DNA from: Paracyclopina nana
Lineage: Eukaryota; Arthropoda; Copepoda; Cyclopoida; Cyclopettidae
Direction of reading: 5' to 3'
Length of the DNA: 64,000 nucleotides
NCBI GenBank assembly: GCA_019096065.1
Contig: JAGUCH010000001.1
Location: 6,696,001-6,760,000 of the forward strand
How positions within the stretch are numbered: position 1 is the stretch's first letter; each line of letters begins with the position of its first letter. The notes under the pieces were generated by a model. It had not been told where the DNA came from. It saw only the letters and a list, made by a program, of their open reading frames with translations, and made no database searches. The position numbers and the translations under genes are program-made. Shown here piece by piece: positions 26,501 through 37,337 of the stretch.

Positions 26501-29365
26501 ATCCCGAGTTTTCACTCTCCTCAAAGAGACCCCCCAAATATAGCCCAAATGGAAGCAGCAGCATCCATTTAGACTTATTGCTTTTTACACTATTCATGTT
26601 CAGGCGTTCATTCATGGTACACATGTGGAACCTGAGTCGTTAAAAAGGGGACGCGCCTCCATTCAGCTGGAAGGTCATCGAGAATTACCCCACTGTGCTT
26701 GGCAACTCAGCAGAAAATATTTCAGTTGTCGTTGAATAAAAAACTTCGACTGCATAAATAAATAATAAGCATGAATTTTTTGCTGCCCTATCCAAAAGGA
26801 TGAAATAAAAACCAAAATGTGACCATAGAAACCTGATATGACGGCACACAAATAAAACCACCCACGATTCTATAAAAGAGGTAACCAACAACACCCTCAA
26901 TGAAAAGCAGCTTTGCGTGCCTTCTATGAATGATATTTCGCGGAAGAAAAATGAATCTCCTATAATCTTGTGTTTCACGTGCAAGTTACCCATTCCGATG
27001 GAATTTATCTCCCCCAAATTGGTGGGAGGCAGGGAGGAAAATATTGGACCTGAAGATGCTGTGCTCAACTCTCAATTGGGTGGAGACCGATCATATTTCA
27101 GCTCTGAGGGATAAAATATATCGAGGTCCGCACACCAAACGAGTGACCATCATCATGATTCGAGTCTTTATCGGTCTTGCCTCAGGCTTCAAAGCCCTTC
27201 CAGCCAGTAGTAGGGTGAAAACCTACTTATTAGAGTGTCTTTTCTCAAATGGGCCTCTCCTTCTAAGTTGTGACTTATTACCCAAGCTAGACCAGGGTCA
27301 TGATTACAACTGAAGCAATTTCAAGTAGATAAATGAGCCGCGTGCTCCCAGTTCACTGGTTGGGAGTTTTTTTTCTAAATGACACCCAATTAGCACAGCC
27401 CTTGATGGTGTAATATACCTTCTTTTACAATTGCGTTATCGGCAACCACGCCAAGTACAGATGGAATACACAGTAGGCCCATTTATGCATAGGCATGTGT
27501 TTGAAGTGGTCAGTCAATAGCAGCTCAGCTCTTATTTCAACAAAATTATTGGTGATGGAAGAGGCTCGATATGATATCTGATTTTCGGCTAACTTTTTTA
27601 AAAGCTCAATTATCTCAACTAGTCATCAGCTTGGTGGCGAGCCAGCTGCTCTATTGTAAATATACCCTCGTTTCAGCTTTTTTCGACCAGTATGACTGAG
27701 TAAGTATTAGTAATACACTATTTTTGTGATCTTTATCTTCGAAATCAGCTTAGGTTTCATCCCGTCATCTTTGGTTAGAGGAGCGTTTCATTTTTACACG
27801 CCCAACTGATCAAATTCAACCACGAATTCCCACAGCAACAGCAGCATATGACAAATCATTGAAAATGTGCGCCACGCATGTGCGCACCATAGCTATAGCT
27901 AGCAATAAAAAGGGGATCGATTTCAATACGTCAACAGCAGGGTTTGAAACTTAACCTAGCCGAGGATTGACAGCTTCTCCAAATTATTAATGGAAGTTTG
28001 ACCCCAAAACGATTACAGATGCCCAATTGGTGGTCAACTTTCCAAGAGAAGATTTATCAACTTTTCAGCCGTGACATCTACATATCATTAGTCATAATGG
28101 GATGGCAATGAAGCAGCATTCTAAAAAGACGCGAGGCAACTTCGATGCTTTTCCCACTGAGCAAGCACAAAAGTAGCATTGGAAAATGTTCCTTTTTGGC
28201 CATTTTAAGACCCTCCTATTCAATAATGCTTGAATGAATTTGTCTTTAGAATTTTGTCCGTTTAGTCAAAGCATTTTGAGAGCTCTAGAGGGATTTATAA
28301 GCACCTAGTGTGTAATAGTAATGGAAAACCCAGTGGGCTCACAATGGAGTCCCAAGCTCATATGTGTGTAATGTGAAAATACAACAATACACCGTGGACC
28401 AAAAACTTTCAGCATTCAGAACAAAAATTATCCCCACCATGCATGCAAGTAAAGTTGATGATTTTTTTGTGTGAGTCATCAAATGCTAACCACAATAAGG
28501 TCTATTTGAATCATGCCTTAAAAATGCAATAGCATCTGTCTCATTGTAATCAAATTAAGGTCTGCAACTTTTAGGACACTTTTTATTAATGAACCTCGAT
28601 CCGCCCACAAACCCAGACACATTTTATGGCACAAAGCCACCGTCATATCGATCTCGCCATTATATTATTATGGTTGAGCCGACCAAGTAGGAAAAGCTCT
28701 CCTTTTTTACAACAATTGAATAAAGATCATAACAAAACAACAACAACATAACAAACCTATTCAACGCGACGGCATAAACAAACCCCATGTAGCGTTTTAC
28801 GCCACTTTAGCCAAATTCATGGATAATCCTTTGGTCACAGGTGGTAGCAGCTTTTTCTGCTCTGTGTTACTACCAGCTGAAGACAATATTATGACCGCCA
28901 CCGCAAAACCTCCGTATCATTTTTAAATAGAGTTGCAAAACCCCGAAATTGCGATTGCAATCATGACATTCGGTTAAATTAGCGCGCATTTACGGCCAGC
29001 AGTAAAATTGAAAATGCAGACGGGGTGTGTCGGGTGATATTGTTTTTTGCCTTTAATGACACTAAAAAAGCAGTTAAGGTAAAGGTGCTGTAAAATTTGA
29101 TGCTCAATTGGGGAACGATTGCCAAATGACGCGTGGATTGTAATGCGCTATGAATGGCATACGCCCTGTTTTTGGCCTTTTTCAAATCCAAAGAAAGGCA
29201 ATGCAATTTTTAGTAATCAAACCCTATGCAGCCCCTCCCTTTTTCCACTCATGTTCGGGGCTTATGCTTGTCATTGTAACTTAGCTGTTAAATCTTAATG
29301 AAATGAGGTAAACTGATATGACAACGCTTCTTAAAGCTATAATGGGGTCTTGTCAGTTGCAATTT
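17533..29365. other. 11.8-kb gene-poor region
   Basis: No open frame here resembles a known protein and no set of splice-flanked conserved exons could be assembled. Open frames are 60-135 codons, as expected by chance in AT-rich DNA. A short direct repeat, CACTCAGTAATAA, occurs twice near 19108-19153. It could be intergenic or a long intron; the sequence does not decide. Confidence 0.5.
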
Positions 29366-29367
29366 AA

Positions 29368-29384
29368 CCCAGCGAACCCTTTTC
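29368..29384 (+). repeat. Left terminal inverted repeat of the 8-kb transposon
   Basis: Perfect 17-bp match to the complement of 37319-37335. Sequence diverges immediately inside. AA precedes it at 29366-29367. Confidence 0.9.
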
Positions 29385-30028
29385 TTAGTAGGGTAGTCGG
29401 GAGGAAGCCGGGTCAAAGTCGGGGCTATTGGTAACTTTGAAAGGCATTTTTTATTATGGCAAGCGTAACAAAAAAGTTAACAGAAAGTCGCCTGCTGAAA
29501 GCACTTATTTCTAGCTTTGTAGAAGTTGATTGAAAGTTGATTTATTTTCAGAAACGCGTCCCCAAACGCGATGCTGCCAAAGGCGTTCGGAAGTCAACTT
29601 TTTAACATCAAAAAGTCACATGAATACACCTCGAAAAGCCGCATCAAAGCCGTTTGGAACGAGGCCAAATCCGAGGCCGAAACCTCCAAATCGAGGCCGC
29701 ACTAACTTGTATTACCACTGAGATATACAAAAATACAAATTCCTTTGGAAGTCTAATGGAATTGGACACCATGTTTGCGTTTTTTGGAGGCTCTATTTGA
29801 GCACGACTTCGAAAATTCCTGGATTAACATTCTTTTAAAAACACTTTCGATGTTAATTCTAGGTCATGTGTTTATTTTTTTAAGACATAAATGCAGTTTT
29901 ATAATATTGACATGTCACACGAAATTTGACTATTTTTTACGAAAATAAACTTTCCTGACTACCGAAGTGAAAACGAAGCTGCCGTATTTAAACTTGCGCA
30001 GTTAACTTCGTTGCATACACATAAGTAA
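29385..30028. other. Left subterminal region and 3' flank of the accessory gene
   Basis: No coding exon. Scattered AAAAAGT and AAAGTTGA-like motifs recall the right end but are sparser. GAGGCC occurs several times near 29669-29699. Some of this should be 3' UTR of the minus-strand accessory gene. Confidence 0.5.
29871..29876 (-). terminator. Polyadenylation signal AATAAA of the accessory gene
   Basis: The complement of TTTATT lies about 155 nt beyond the accessory-gene stop codon, inside the transposon. Confidence 0.45.
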
Positions 30029-33000
30029 TTAATTTTTCTTCTTGATTTGGCGTTCAATTGCAAGCTGCTCCTTGATCTCGGAAGGGTGGGTGTGGCTGGA
30101 GCCCTCAATGCCCACAAGCTCGGCAGCAGCATCCTGTAAAGGTAATTAGGAGCGTGAATTATTTATGCGTAACGCAATATTTGCTATACATTTGCAAAAT
30201 TTAAAGTCAATTTGAGCTACGTACAAAGTTTGTACGTAAGTAACATGAAAGCAATAATATGATTTCATTATTGTGAGTGCAAAATAAATTCAAATTGCGT
30301 TTGCATAAATAAAGATGGACTCGAGGGAGGAAAAAGAAAAGGTCTTACATCAATCGCAGTACGTCCTGACTGAGTGAGCACCTCGTTGCCATCATCCTCG
30401 TCCTCAGGCTCATCCTTAGGCTCTTCAATCTCACCCTCATCAGTGGCCTCCGAGCTTGAAGCCTCGTCGTTGGAGGTCCCAGCGGCTTTTGATGGAGTTT
30501 GGCTGCCGGCCGTAATTTCCTCGTCAGTGCCAGAGTCGGTGTTTGACTTGATTCGAACCATGTAATTGGGCTCATGAGGATATTCGCGCACGAGGTCATC
30601 CAAGGAATTCATGTAGTCGTTCAAGACTTTCTTGTACACCGCTTTTAACTGCAATTGGACGTGCATATATATGAATTCCGTAGGAAAGAAGAAAATGCAA
30701 AAATGACTTACGTCAGGCACTTGGTCATCAATGTTGTCCCAGGTGAGCTTCGTAACGTCTTCCTTCTTTGCAGCCGCAGCAGCAACGATGATCTTGATGG
30801 CATCGTACTTGGTGTAAATGTTACGCGTGCAGGCATTGCCCCTGAAGCCATCAAAGATCTTGTCATTGGCTGGGAACACGTTGCCCTCGACCCATTTGTC
30901 ATCCTGACCACTCACTGCAGCCTTAGCCTCTTTGCGGTTGTCAATGAGGTTCTGAGAGTAGTCCTCCTTGTTTGGTGCGACAACCTCTGGAATAGCGTGC
31001 TGCAATACAAATACAAATTAATGTAGATGAGCATTAGCTACAAAACAACACATCTAAAGCCATTTGGATGTAACTAATCTAAGGATTTTACCGTGTTGTA
31101 GATGTGGAATTCGTTGTCCACATTATAAAGAGCATCAAAGCCTTCCTCAGGGGTGAATGTCTTCTTGAACGCCCATTCAAGCTGCTTCGAACGAGAGTTC
31201 GTAAAGCGCCTGCTCATGATCTTCCGCACGGCTTTCCAATTCAGCACAAGATGTGCATTGCGCAGCTCCATTTCCTTGATGACAAAGGGAATGACAATGG
31301 TCTTCAAGATCCTCTCGACCGGCTCAGGGACAGACCTCTTAAAGTATTGGATCTGGTCCTCACTGAAAAGTAGGTACTTATGCAACTTGTCTAAACTCTA
31401 AACGACTTTGGAAGCGTCAACACATCTAAACTTAGAACAGACTTACCTAATGGGGTGCTTCCACACAAGGTGTGCCATTGCCATGCGAGTAAAAAAGGCA
31501 TTGGTGAAGGCAAAGGCGACTTTAGTGTTGGCCTTCTCGGTGATGCCAGACAACTCATCCTTCAAAAAGTGAATGATGTTGTTCTGAACAAAATGCGACG
31601 CAAAAAAGATGTCGCAGGCCGGACCCATGTACTCAAAGGGAACCATGCGCGCCAAAATTCCCATGGAACGGGATTGGTAGTCCGCTTGGAACTCACGCAT
31701 TTTCGACATCTCCGAGCGTATAGCAGCATTTTGCAAGCTGAAGTCGCCAATTGCAGTCTTAATGATGCTGCTGTCTTCGAGGAGCTTCTACTCAATTGGA
31801 AGTGGTTTCGAAATTGTTTGCAAGTTACAATAAAAGTTACTTACCGCAACTGCAGCGCGTTTGGCAATATTGCCTTGGCCGGCGATGACTTTGCCAATCT
31901 CAGCACGAACATACTCTTGGATGCTGGTTTGCATGACGTCCAGCTTGGGCAGAATTGTGGCATCAACAATAAATTGCAATTGCTCACGAACGACTTCCTT
32001 CATAGTCTCCGAACGAGCAGCAACCTCGAAAAAGTCGACGAGGAAGCGCCCCATCATTGCCTCCAATTGCTCCTGAGTGGCAACTAATCCCGTTTGGATC
32101 ATGTCCGGCGGCTAAGAAATGCAAAATGAATTAAGCAATGAAACGTAAAACGTGACATCTTTGCATTGGAATGAATTTAAATGCACAAAGTACTTACAAA
32201 GCCAACTGGAACCTCGACATTGGTGACCGTTTCAGCTGATGATGGTTCATCAGTAGTCTCCATTGGTTCAGCCGTAGCAGAGGCTGGCAACTTGGGCACG
32301 ACCAAAGGCTTCGCCTTCGCCAACTTCTTTGCTGGTGAACCACCGCCAAGCTTGACATCGGTAACTTTGACCGAATCATCAGATTCCGAATCGCTTTCGG
32401 AGACATATTTTCTCTTGCCGCTTGTCCGGGCAGAGGATGGCTTCTTAGCAGCCGTCTTGGATGCCGATTTGGTCGCTTTGGCTGCCTTTGCTGCTGATGC
32501 GGCCTTAGATGTTGATGGCTTCGAAGCAGCTGCAGGAGTCGCCGTTTTTCCACTAGGAGTGGCAACTTTGCCCGTCTTCTTGCCTCCGCTAACGTCCTTC
32601 TTCACAGGAGTTGCCTGTTGTTCGGGCGTGAAGAAAGGATTGTCCAAGAGCTTCCCAGTTGGACCAATACTCTGTAAAGCAATTAAAAGTTGTTAACGTA
32701 AGGCAAACTTTACTTGCTGAAGACCTAATTGATTACCTTACGAGCCTGAGACTGGCTTGGGCTGACACCAGCCGATGAGCATGACGAGCTCGAAAGTGGC
32801 TTTGAGCTGCCTTTCTTCTTCTTTGCGAAGATCTCCTCCTCCGACGATTGGAGTTCTTCATCGCTCTCCTCGGTGCCAGTTGGTGGGGGTTGCTCTTTGG
32901 CCTTTGAGCGAGTTCCAATGGCATTCCATTTCTTGTACAGGATCTTGCCGGTCAAAGGATCCCTTTCCTCATACGTCCAGTCCTTGAGGAAGCGTTCGCC

Positions 33001-33478
33001 CCAATTCCTGATCAGGGTCATTTTCATTTTCGACCTTTCCGCAAAGTTAAGGCCCTGGAAACGACTGTTGAGGTCGTTGACGACGGCGGCGACCCTCTTC
33101 TCATCCGTACCTGAAAGAAATATAGAAAGTGTCAGAGTTTGGCGTTACTTCGAAATGCGATTGCTACTTACGAGTTTCGACACGGCAAAAAATGGACATT
33201 TCCTTTGGCCCATCACGCTCATCGAGGACAAACTTCCCCGTCTTCATCCTTGAGGCGGGATTCATCCTGAAGTAAGGATTGAATCCAACGATGTCCACGT
33301 ACCGCTTCGAATCCTTTTCGAAGCGCTTATTCACCGGCAAAGTTGAAACCGGCAACTCATCCTTGAGGCAAAAGACAATGTACTCGTCGTACACAATGCT
33401 CGGGTTGTCTGGAGGCGACGAGGTCCCTTCCTGGTCACGAGTGGGGCCTTTAGCAGCCTTTGGAGCCTTGGGAGGCAT
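30029..33478 (-). CDS. Transposon accessory protein, 908 aa, unknown family
   Basis: Family not recognised. Nine exons: 33478-33172, 33110-32737, 32671-32198, 32111-31845, 31787-31447, 31362-31092, 30999-30712, 30648-30349 and 30133-30029. All junctions are GT-AG and phase-consistent; introns are 57-92 bp except the last (215 bp). Residues 1-20 are basic (MPPKAPKAAKG). Residues about 28-160 look globular, with IVYDEYIVFCLKDELP and NWGERFLKDWTYEERDPLTG. Residues 251-315 are an H1-like Lys/Ala/Ser/Thr linker ending in the likely nuclear signal GKRKYVSES. Residues about 386-680 are mostly helical and probably partly coiled-coil, with MREFQADYQSRSMGILARM and FKRSVPEPVERILK. Residues about 830-865 are acidic. 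It lies head to head with the transposase inside one element. By analogy with CACTA elements, which carry a DNA-binding partner (TnpA) with the transposase (TnpD), it may bind ends or regulate transposition; that is inference. Confidence 0.85.
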
Positions 33479-33675
33479 CTTCTTGTTTTTTCAAGATGGC
33501 GGAAAATTTCGTTTTCGAAAATTACGTCTTCTCACGTAGGTGTGCTGCTGCAGACTGAGAAGCGCGTCGGCAGTCGTTGGCGGAATGATTCCGTTAACCT
33601 GGGCAGAATTGGCCGCACTGGGCTGCCCAAGAGTTGTTAGGGGCGGCGGCGTAACATTTTCCGCCAAATCGTCGC

Positions 33676-33683
33676 TGACGTCA
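33676..33683. promoter_or_regulatory. CRE-like palindrome TGACGTCA
   Basis: A perfect 8-bp match to the CREB/ATF consensus inside the shared promoter region of the transposon. It also lies within the upstream open frame 33715-33491. Binding is not shown. Confidence 0.4.
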
Positions 33684-34060
33684 CAGAACTTTCTAGCGAC
33701 TTCCATAGAAGTCAATAATTTTAATCGCTGATTTCAATTGGTAATTGATAATAAGTCATGGAGTTTTTATTTACGAATGCATTCGTAATTAAAATATTTA
33801 CATTTTAATTTCATAAAATAAGCGAGATGACGATAAAGTTCAGCATAAATGATGATGGAACATTGCTGTATAGGACACATCAAAGGGCGACAAGAAAATA
33901 ATCATAATTATTTGAAATTATGCATCAAAATTAGTTTCAAGTTATTTGCTTTCATAATTTAATAATTTTGTAATTTAATTACAAATTACTTTTTTTTTTT
34001 AAAGAAATATTTTTTTTCGTGACGCCCCTTTGGTCTCTGAAGTAGCGTGTTCTGAATTTT

Positions 34061-34066
34061 TCAGTT
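34061..34066 (+). promoter_or_regulatory. Candidate initiator of the transposase gene
   Basis: TCAGTT preceded by a T-run, 28 bp before the transposase ATG. It fits an arthropod initiator but could occur by chance. Confidence 0.3.
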
Positions 34067-34093
34067 ATTTCGCAATCGCAAATCACAACAAAA

Positions 34094-36891
34094 ATGCCGA
34101 AAGTTAAAGTGGGTGAAAAATCGCGTGCTGCTGTACGAATGGCCCGATACCGAACCCGAATGAGAGAAGCTCAACGGGAACTACGAGAAATGCAAAGACG
34201 TTGTGAAGCTCGAGTAAAGATTCTACAGCGATGTCAGGGAGAAGTCAGCGACGATGCGTGAGTTTCTATTAAATTTAATGACATATTGCATTAACTTTTA
34301 ATCACGTTTCAATTTAATTCAGGCGAGACAATGAGCTGTTCGGTGAGCACTTAAAGTTCTGCCCTTTTAATGACGATGATCCAGACCGCATTGATAAAGT
34401 CATCGTTGACTTAAGTGAGGCCGGTGACAATGAAGACAATGATGTCTATTACGACGCTTCAGAAGGAGAGATTGACCCAAATGAGCAAGTGTACGATGAG
34501 GATGTCCGTCAACGCAATGAAAAAGCAATTCGCAAGTCTTTGAAAAGGAAACTTGAGGAGTTGGGTACTATAGATCCAAACGATACGACACCAGAATTCA
34601 GCGATGACGAAATCAACGCCGAGAATGTGCAAGCATCGAATGGCCAAGAACTCACTGAGCCGAGTCCATTTTTCGATGAGTTGCCTCAAATTGTGAAAAG
34701 AAGAAGGCTTGAAAGTGAGTCGGAAGTTGTTGGCAGCCTTACTTTGGATGAGCCTCAAAGTGAAAACAACGAAACCGTAGATGTGTTGGCTGACATTAGC
34801 TTTGAAAGTAACAGCTCACTTCAATCTCAATTATTCGATCCTCGAAGACCAGTAATGGTCAATGGTGCCAGCTTGGATTTTGATGCGAATACTGAGCGCT
34901 ACAGAGAGGAGCTAAGAAACAACGACACTGAAAGTCAATCCAATGGTGAAGAAGAAGATGAGTTCTATGATTGTCAATCAGAAGTTGGTGAAGAGAGTCA
35001 ACGTATAGAGGATCCTAGGGAGGACAATGCAATTTTGATGCATGGAACAACCTTAAAGGATTTCCGTGATGCATTGGTCGAAGAGGAAGAGCTGGAAAGT
35101 CAGAAAGATCGCGATTTTGCATTATATGCTCGCTTTTTCTACTTGACGTCCCTTCTGGCTGTTACGGATCGTGCAGCGAAAGTCTTTTGGAATTTTGCAA
35201 GAGCCATGACTGACAGGAAACTTCTCTCATTCAAAGCGATAAAGAAAAGATTTGAAAAGAAAATACCAAAAGTGACTATGACTTATGAGTTTTTTGATAC
35301 CGTGGAGAAGAAGATAATGCATCATAATGGAAAGTCCTTTCCAAGGAAGAAATATCCCAGGCCGAGATACCTTCTATTGTCAGAGTGGTCAACTGTTTCA
35401 CTAGTGGAACTGTTCGAGTTCTTCAAGAGTGTACATCCACCAGGTTACAAATGCGAGTGGCATGGAAAGAAATATGTTGACTTATTCTTGGACGGAGTGC
35501 CGCTTTGCAAATCGTCTGATGCATCCATGAATGTGCTATGTGTTCGTTGTAATCCATGCCGCAAAGTATGGCCGCTAGCAGTGCACGTTTACAGAAAAGG
35601 CCACAGTACTGATATCGTTGATCTGACTTCTGATGTGCTTCAGCAATGTTACGACAATAACTTTATTGTCCGCAAATTTATCGGAGATAGCCCCATGCGC
35701 GCACGAATGAAGTGTTTAAAGCAGCACAACGGCTATGGAAGCTGCGAAATGTGCAAGGTCCATGGAGAATGGCTCAAGGACTTCAACAAGATGGCCTTTC
35801 CCGCTGACACTATGCACTCTGAGAAGCGGACTCATGATGAGTGGAAAGCAATTGCCACAAAACTCAGCGCCAATCCAAGATCGGTCACTAAGTCAAAGCG
35901 CTTTGGAATTAAAGGATACAGTCCACTACTTGACCTCGACTACTTCAACATCATTGATGACTTCGTGCCTGATCCAATGCATAACATATCGTTAGGTGTT
36001 TGCAGGCTATTGCTTCAATGCATTTTGGAAACCAACGGTAAAGGCGTGACGTCATCTAGAGGAGTTTCGATTGCAAAAAAGTTTGACGAGAAATGGGTTA
36101 ACTTAGACATTCCGAGAGAGTTCCCTAGGAGGCCAAGATCAATCAAGGACAATTTTGTCCACTTGAAAGCCTCAGAATTAATCGCCATTGTGTGCTGCGG
36201 CTTTACTTTGATGGGTGATGCACTACTGTCTTGGCCAAGTGGGCTTAGGAAGACATGGTACAGGTTCTCTTGGATTGTGCACGCTGCATTGATGCCCGAC
36301 ATTGTCTTCAACAAGATTATGGATGATGGGAAGGCAACCAGAAGCCAACTCAGGTTTTACGAGACATTCCAGAACACATTTGGAGTCGACAAGTGCCACT
36401 TTAATATTCATACCTTCTCGCATTTGCTCCAAATAAGAAAAATTGGTCCCCTTTCCGACTTCAGTGCGATGCCATTTGAAAGTTTCTTCTCCTACTTGAA
36501 GAAAATAATCAAACCTTATACTTTAAGTTTTGCGAAACAAGTCTTAGTCAAAACCTTCATCTGCAACATGAACAGACATCCGTGCGGCTACAAAGTCAGT
36601 TTGACAGCGAAAACGAAGAAAAGATGTGTAGACAATCTCATTGGGACTGTAGATGGTCTATTCTACTATGTGCATGACTTTAATGGTGATGTCTTGGAGT
36701 GCACTCAAGTAATGACGCAAGAGTTCTACACGCCTGATTGCCCCGAATTGAATTGGAGTGCCGTTATGGTCAAAGTGGTTGATCACGTTGATGATGAAGT
36801 CGTTCAAGTTCCTCGAAGCAAAGCAATTTTCAAGGCAGTTATTGCGGATAATGTCATTATCTCCGTCCCAAACGACGTCTATTTCACTTAG
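34094..36891 (+). CDS. DDE transposase, tnp2/CACTA-like (CMC superfamily), 910 aa
   Basis: Cuts and joins transposon DNA. Two exons, 34094-34257 and 34323-36891, with a 65-bp GT-AG intron, give 910 aa. The short first exon supplies an Arg-rich helical start (RYRTRMREAQRELREMQRR) and continues exactly in frame. Residues about 56-285 are acidic and low in complexity. The catalytic part runs from about 300: DGVPLCKSS with D445, IGDSPMRARMKCLKQHNGYG with D510, a CEMC zinc-type pair just after, DPMHNISLGVCRLLL at 605-619, and FESFFSYLKKIIKPY with E774. The order of an acid before PL, GDSPMRA, HNGYG-C-x2-C, D-x-M-H and F-E-x-F is what I know from animal and plant transposases of the tnp2 type. D445, D510 and E774 are the best DDE candidates but are not proven. 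No stop or frameshift is seen, so it should be functional. Confidence 0.9.
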
Positions 36892-36950
36892 GAAGTCAAG
36901 TATGATATGTCCATTTTGTGTAGCGTTCCTGTAAAAGTCAAAATTTAAAA

Positions 36951-36956
36951 AATAAA
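36951..36956 (+). terminator. Polyadenylation signal AATAAA of the transposase gene
   Basis: Lies 60 nt after the transposase stop codon, inside the transposon. Confidence 0.6.
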
Positions 36957-37029
36957 CAATTCCAATTTGCTTTTGAAACATATTTGACATCACATATGAA
37001 AATTTAAGGAATTTCATTCTAAACGGCAA

Positions 37030-37318
37030 TTCCTAAATTTTAGCGAAAAAATTACAAGTCCCAACTTTTTCCCGGCTTTGACAAAAGTACTTCCTAAGAA
37101 GTCGCAAAAAAGTCATCGTTTTTTCAAATTTTGCGTGCAACTTTTTTGTGGCTTTGAGAAAGTAATTTCGAGCTACTTCTAAGTAACTATGAAAAAAGTG
37201 CTTTTTTAGAACCCAAAAAAAAGGACTTTTTTTTAACATCTAAACAGCTTTGAAATTCAGCTGACGCAAAGTCAAAAAAAAGTTAAAAAAAAGCACTTCT
37301 GCCTCTATACCAAATTCC
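37030..37318. repeat. Right subterminal repeat cluster of the transposon
   Basis: Motifs of the type AAAAAAGT and ACTTTTTT recur about seven to nine times in both orientations, often next to GCTTTGA or AAGTRCTT. Examples lie near 37107, 37139, 37192, 37226 and 37273. Dense subterminal repeats are typical of CACTA-like elements, where they bind the accessory protein. The match to that role is inference. Confidence 0.6.
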
Positions 37319-37335
37319 GAAAAGGGTTCGCTGGG
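37319..37335 (-). repeat. Right terminal inverted repeat of the 8-kb transposon
   Basis: Exact complement of 29368-29384, followed by AA at 37336-37337. Confidence 0.9.
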
Positions 37336-37337
37336 AA

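Larger units (their letters stand above)
33479..34093. promoter_or_regulatory. Bidirectional promoter region of the transposon
   Basis: The 615 bp between the two divergent start codons. The accessory side is GC-richer and holds the open frame 33715-33491 (minus), which stops 12 bp before the accessory ATG. The middle and transposase side are very AT-rich, with poly-T/A runs. A palindromic TGACGTCA sits at 33676-33683, and TCAGTT, an initiator-like motif, at 34061-34066, 28 bp before the transposase ATG. Confidence 0.6.
29368..37335. mobile_element. Intact 7,968-bp DNA transposon with divergent transposase and accessory genes (CMC/tnp2-like)
   Basis: The outer limits are set by a perfect 17-bp inverted pair, CCCAGCGAACCCTTTTC at 29368-29384 and its complement at 37319-37335. 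AA lies directly outside both ends, a possible 2-bp target duplication. Inside are a minus-strand nine-exon gene (30029-33478), a plus-strand two-exon transposase gene (34094-36891), and a shared 615-bp central promoter region. Both genes are free of internal stops once spliced. Each has an AATAAA beyond its stop and inside the element. A-run/AGT subterminal motifs crowd the right end. The transposase fits the tnp2 group of the CACTA/Mirage/Chapaev superfamily, but the ends do not begin CACTA. Intactness suggests recent, perhaps current, activity. Confidence 0.88.

Noticed and set aside
31455-32087. 210-codon plus-strand open frame opposite the accessory gene
   Set aside because: It is antisense to in-phase accessory exons that have matching splice sites. 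It is a shadow of real coding sequence.
32181-32696. 171-codon plus-strand open frame rich in Ala, Val and Ser
   Set aside because: Antisense image of the Lys/Ala-rich accessory exon at 32198-32671. The low-complexity composition explains its openness.
29368-37335. Idea that this region is an integrated virus or Polinton-type element
   Set aside because: No DNA polymerase B, integrase, packaging ATPase, protease or capsid-like frame is present. The contents are a transposase and one partner gene between short inverted ends.
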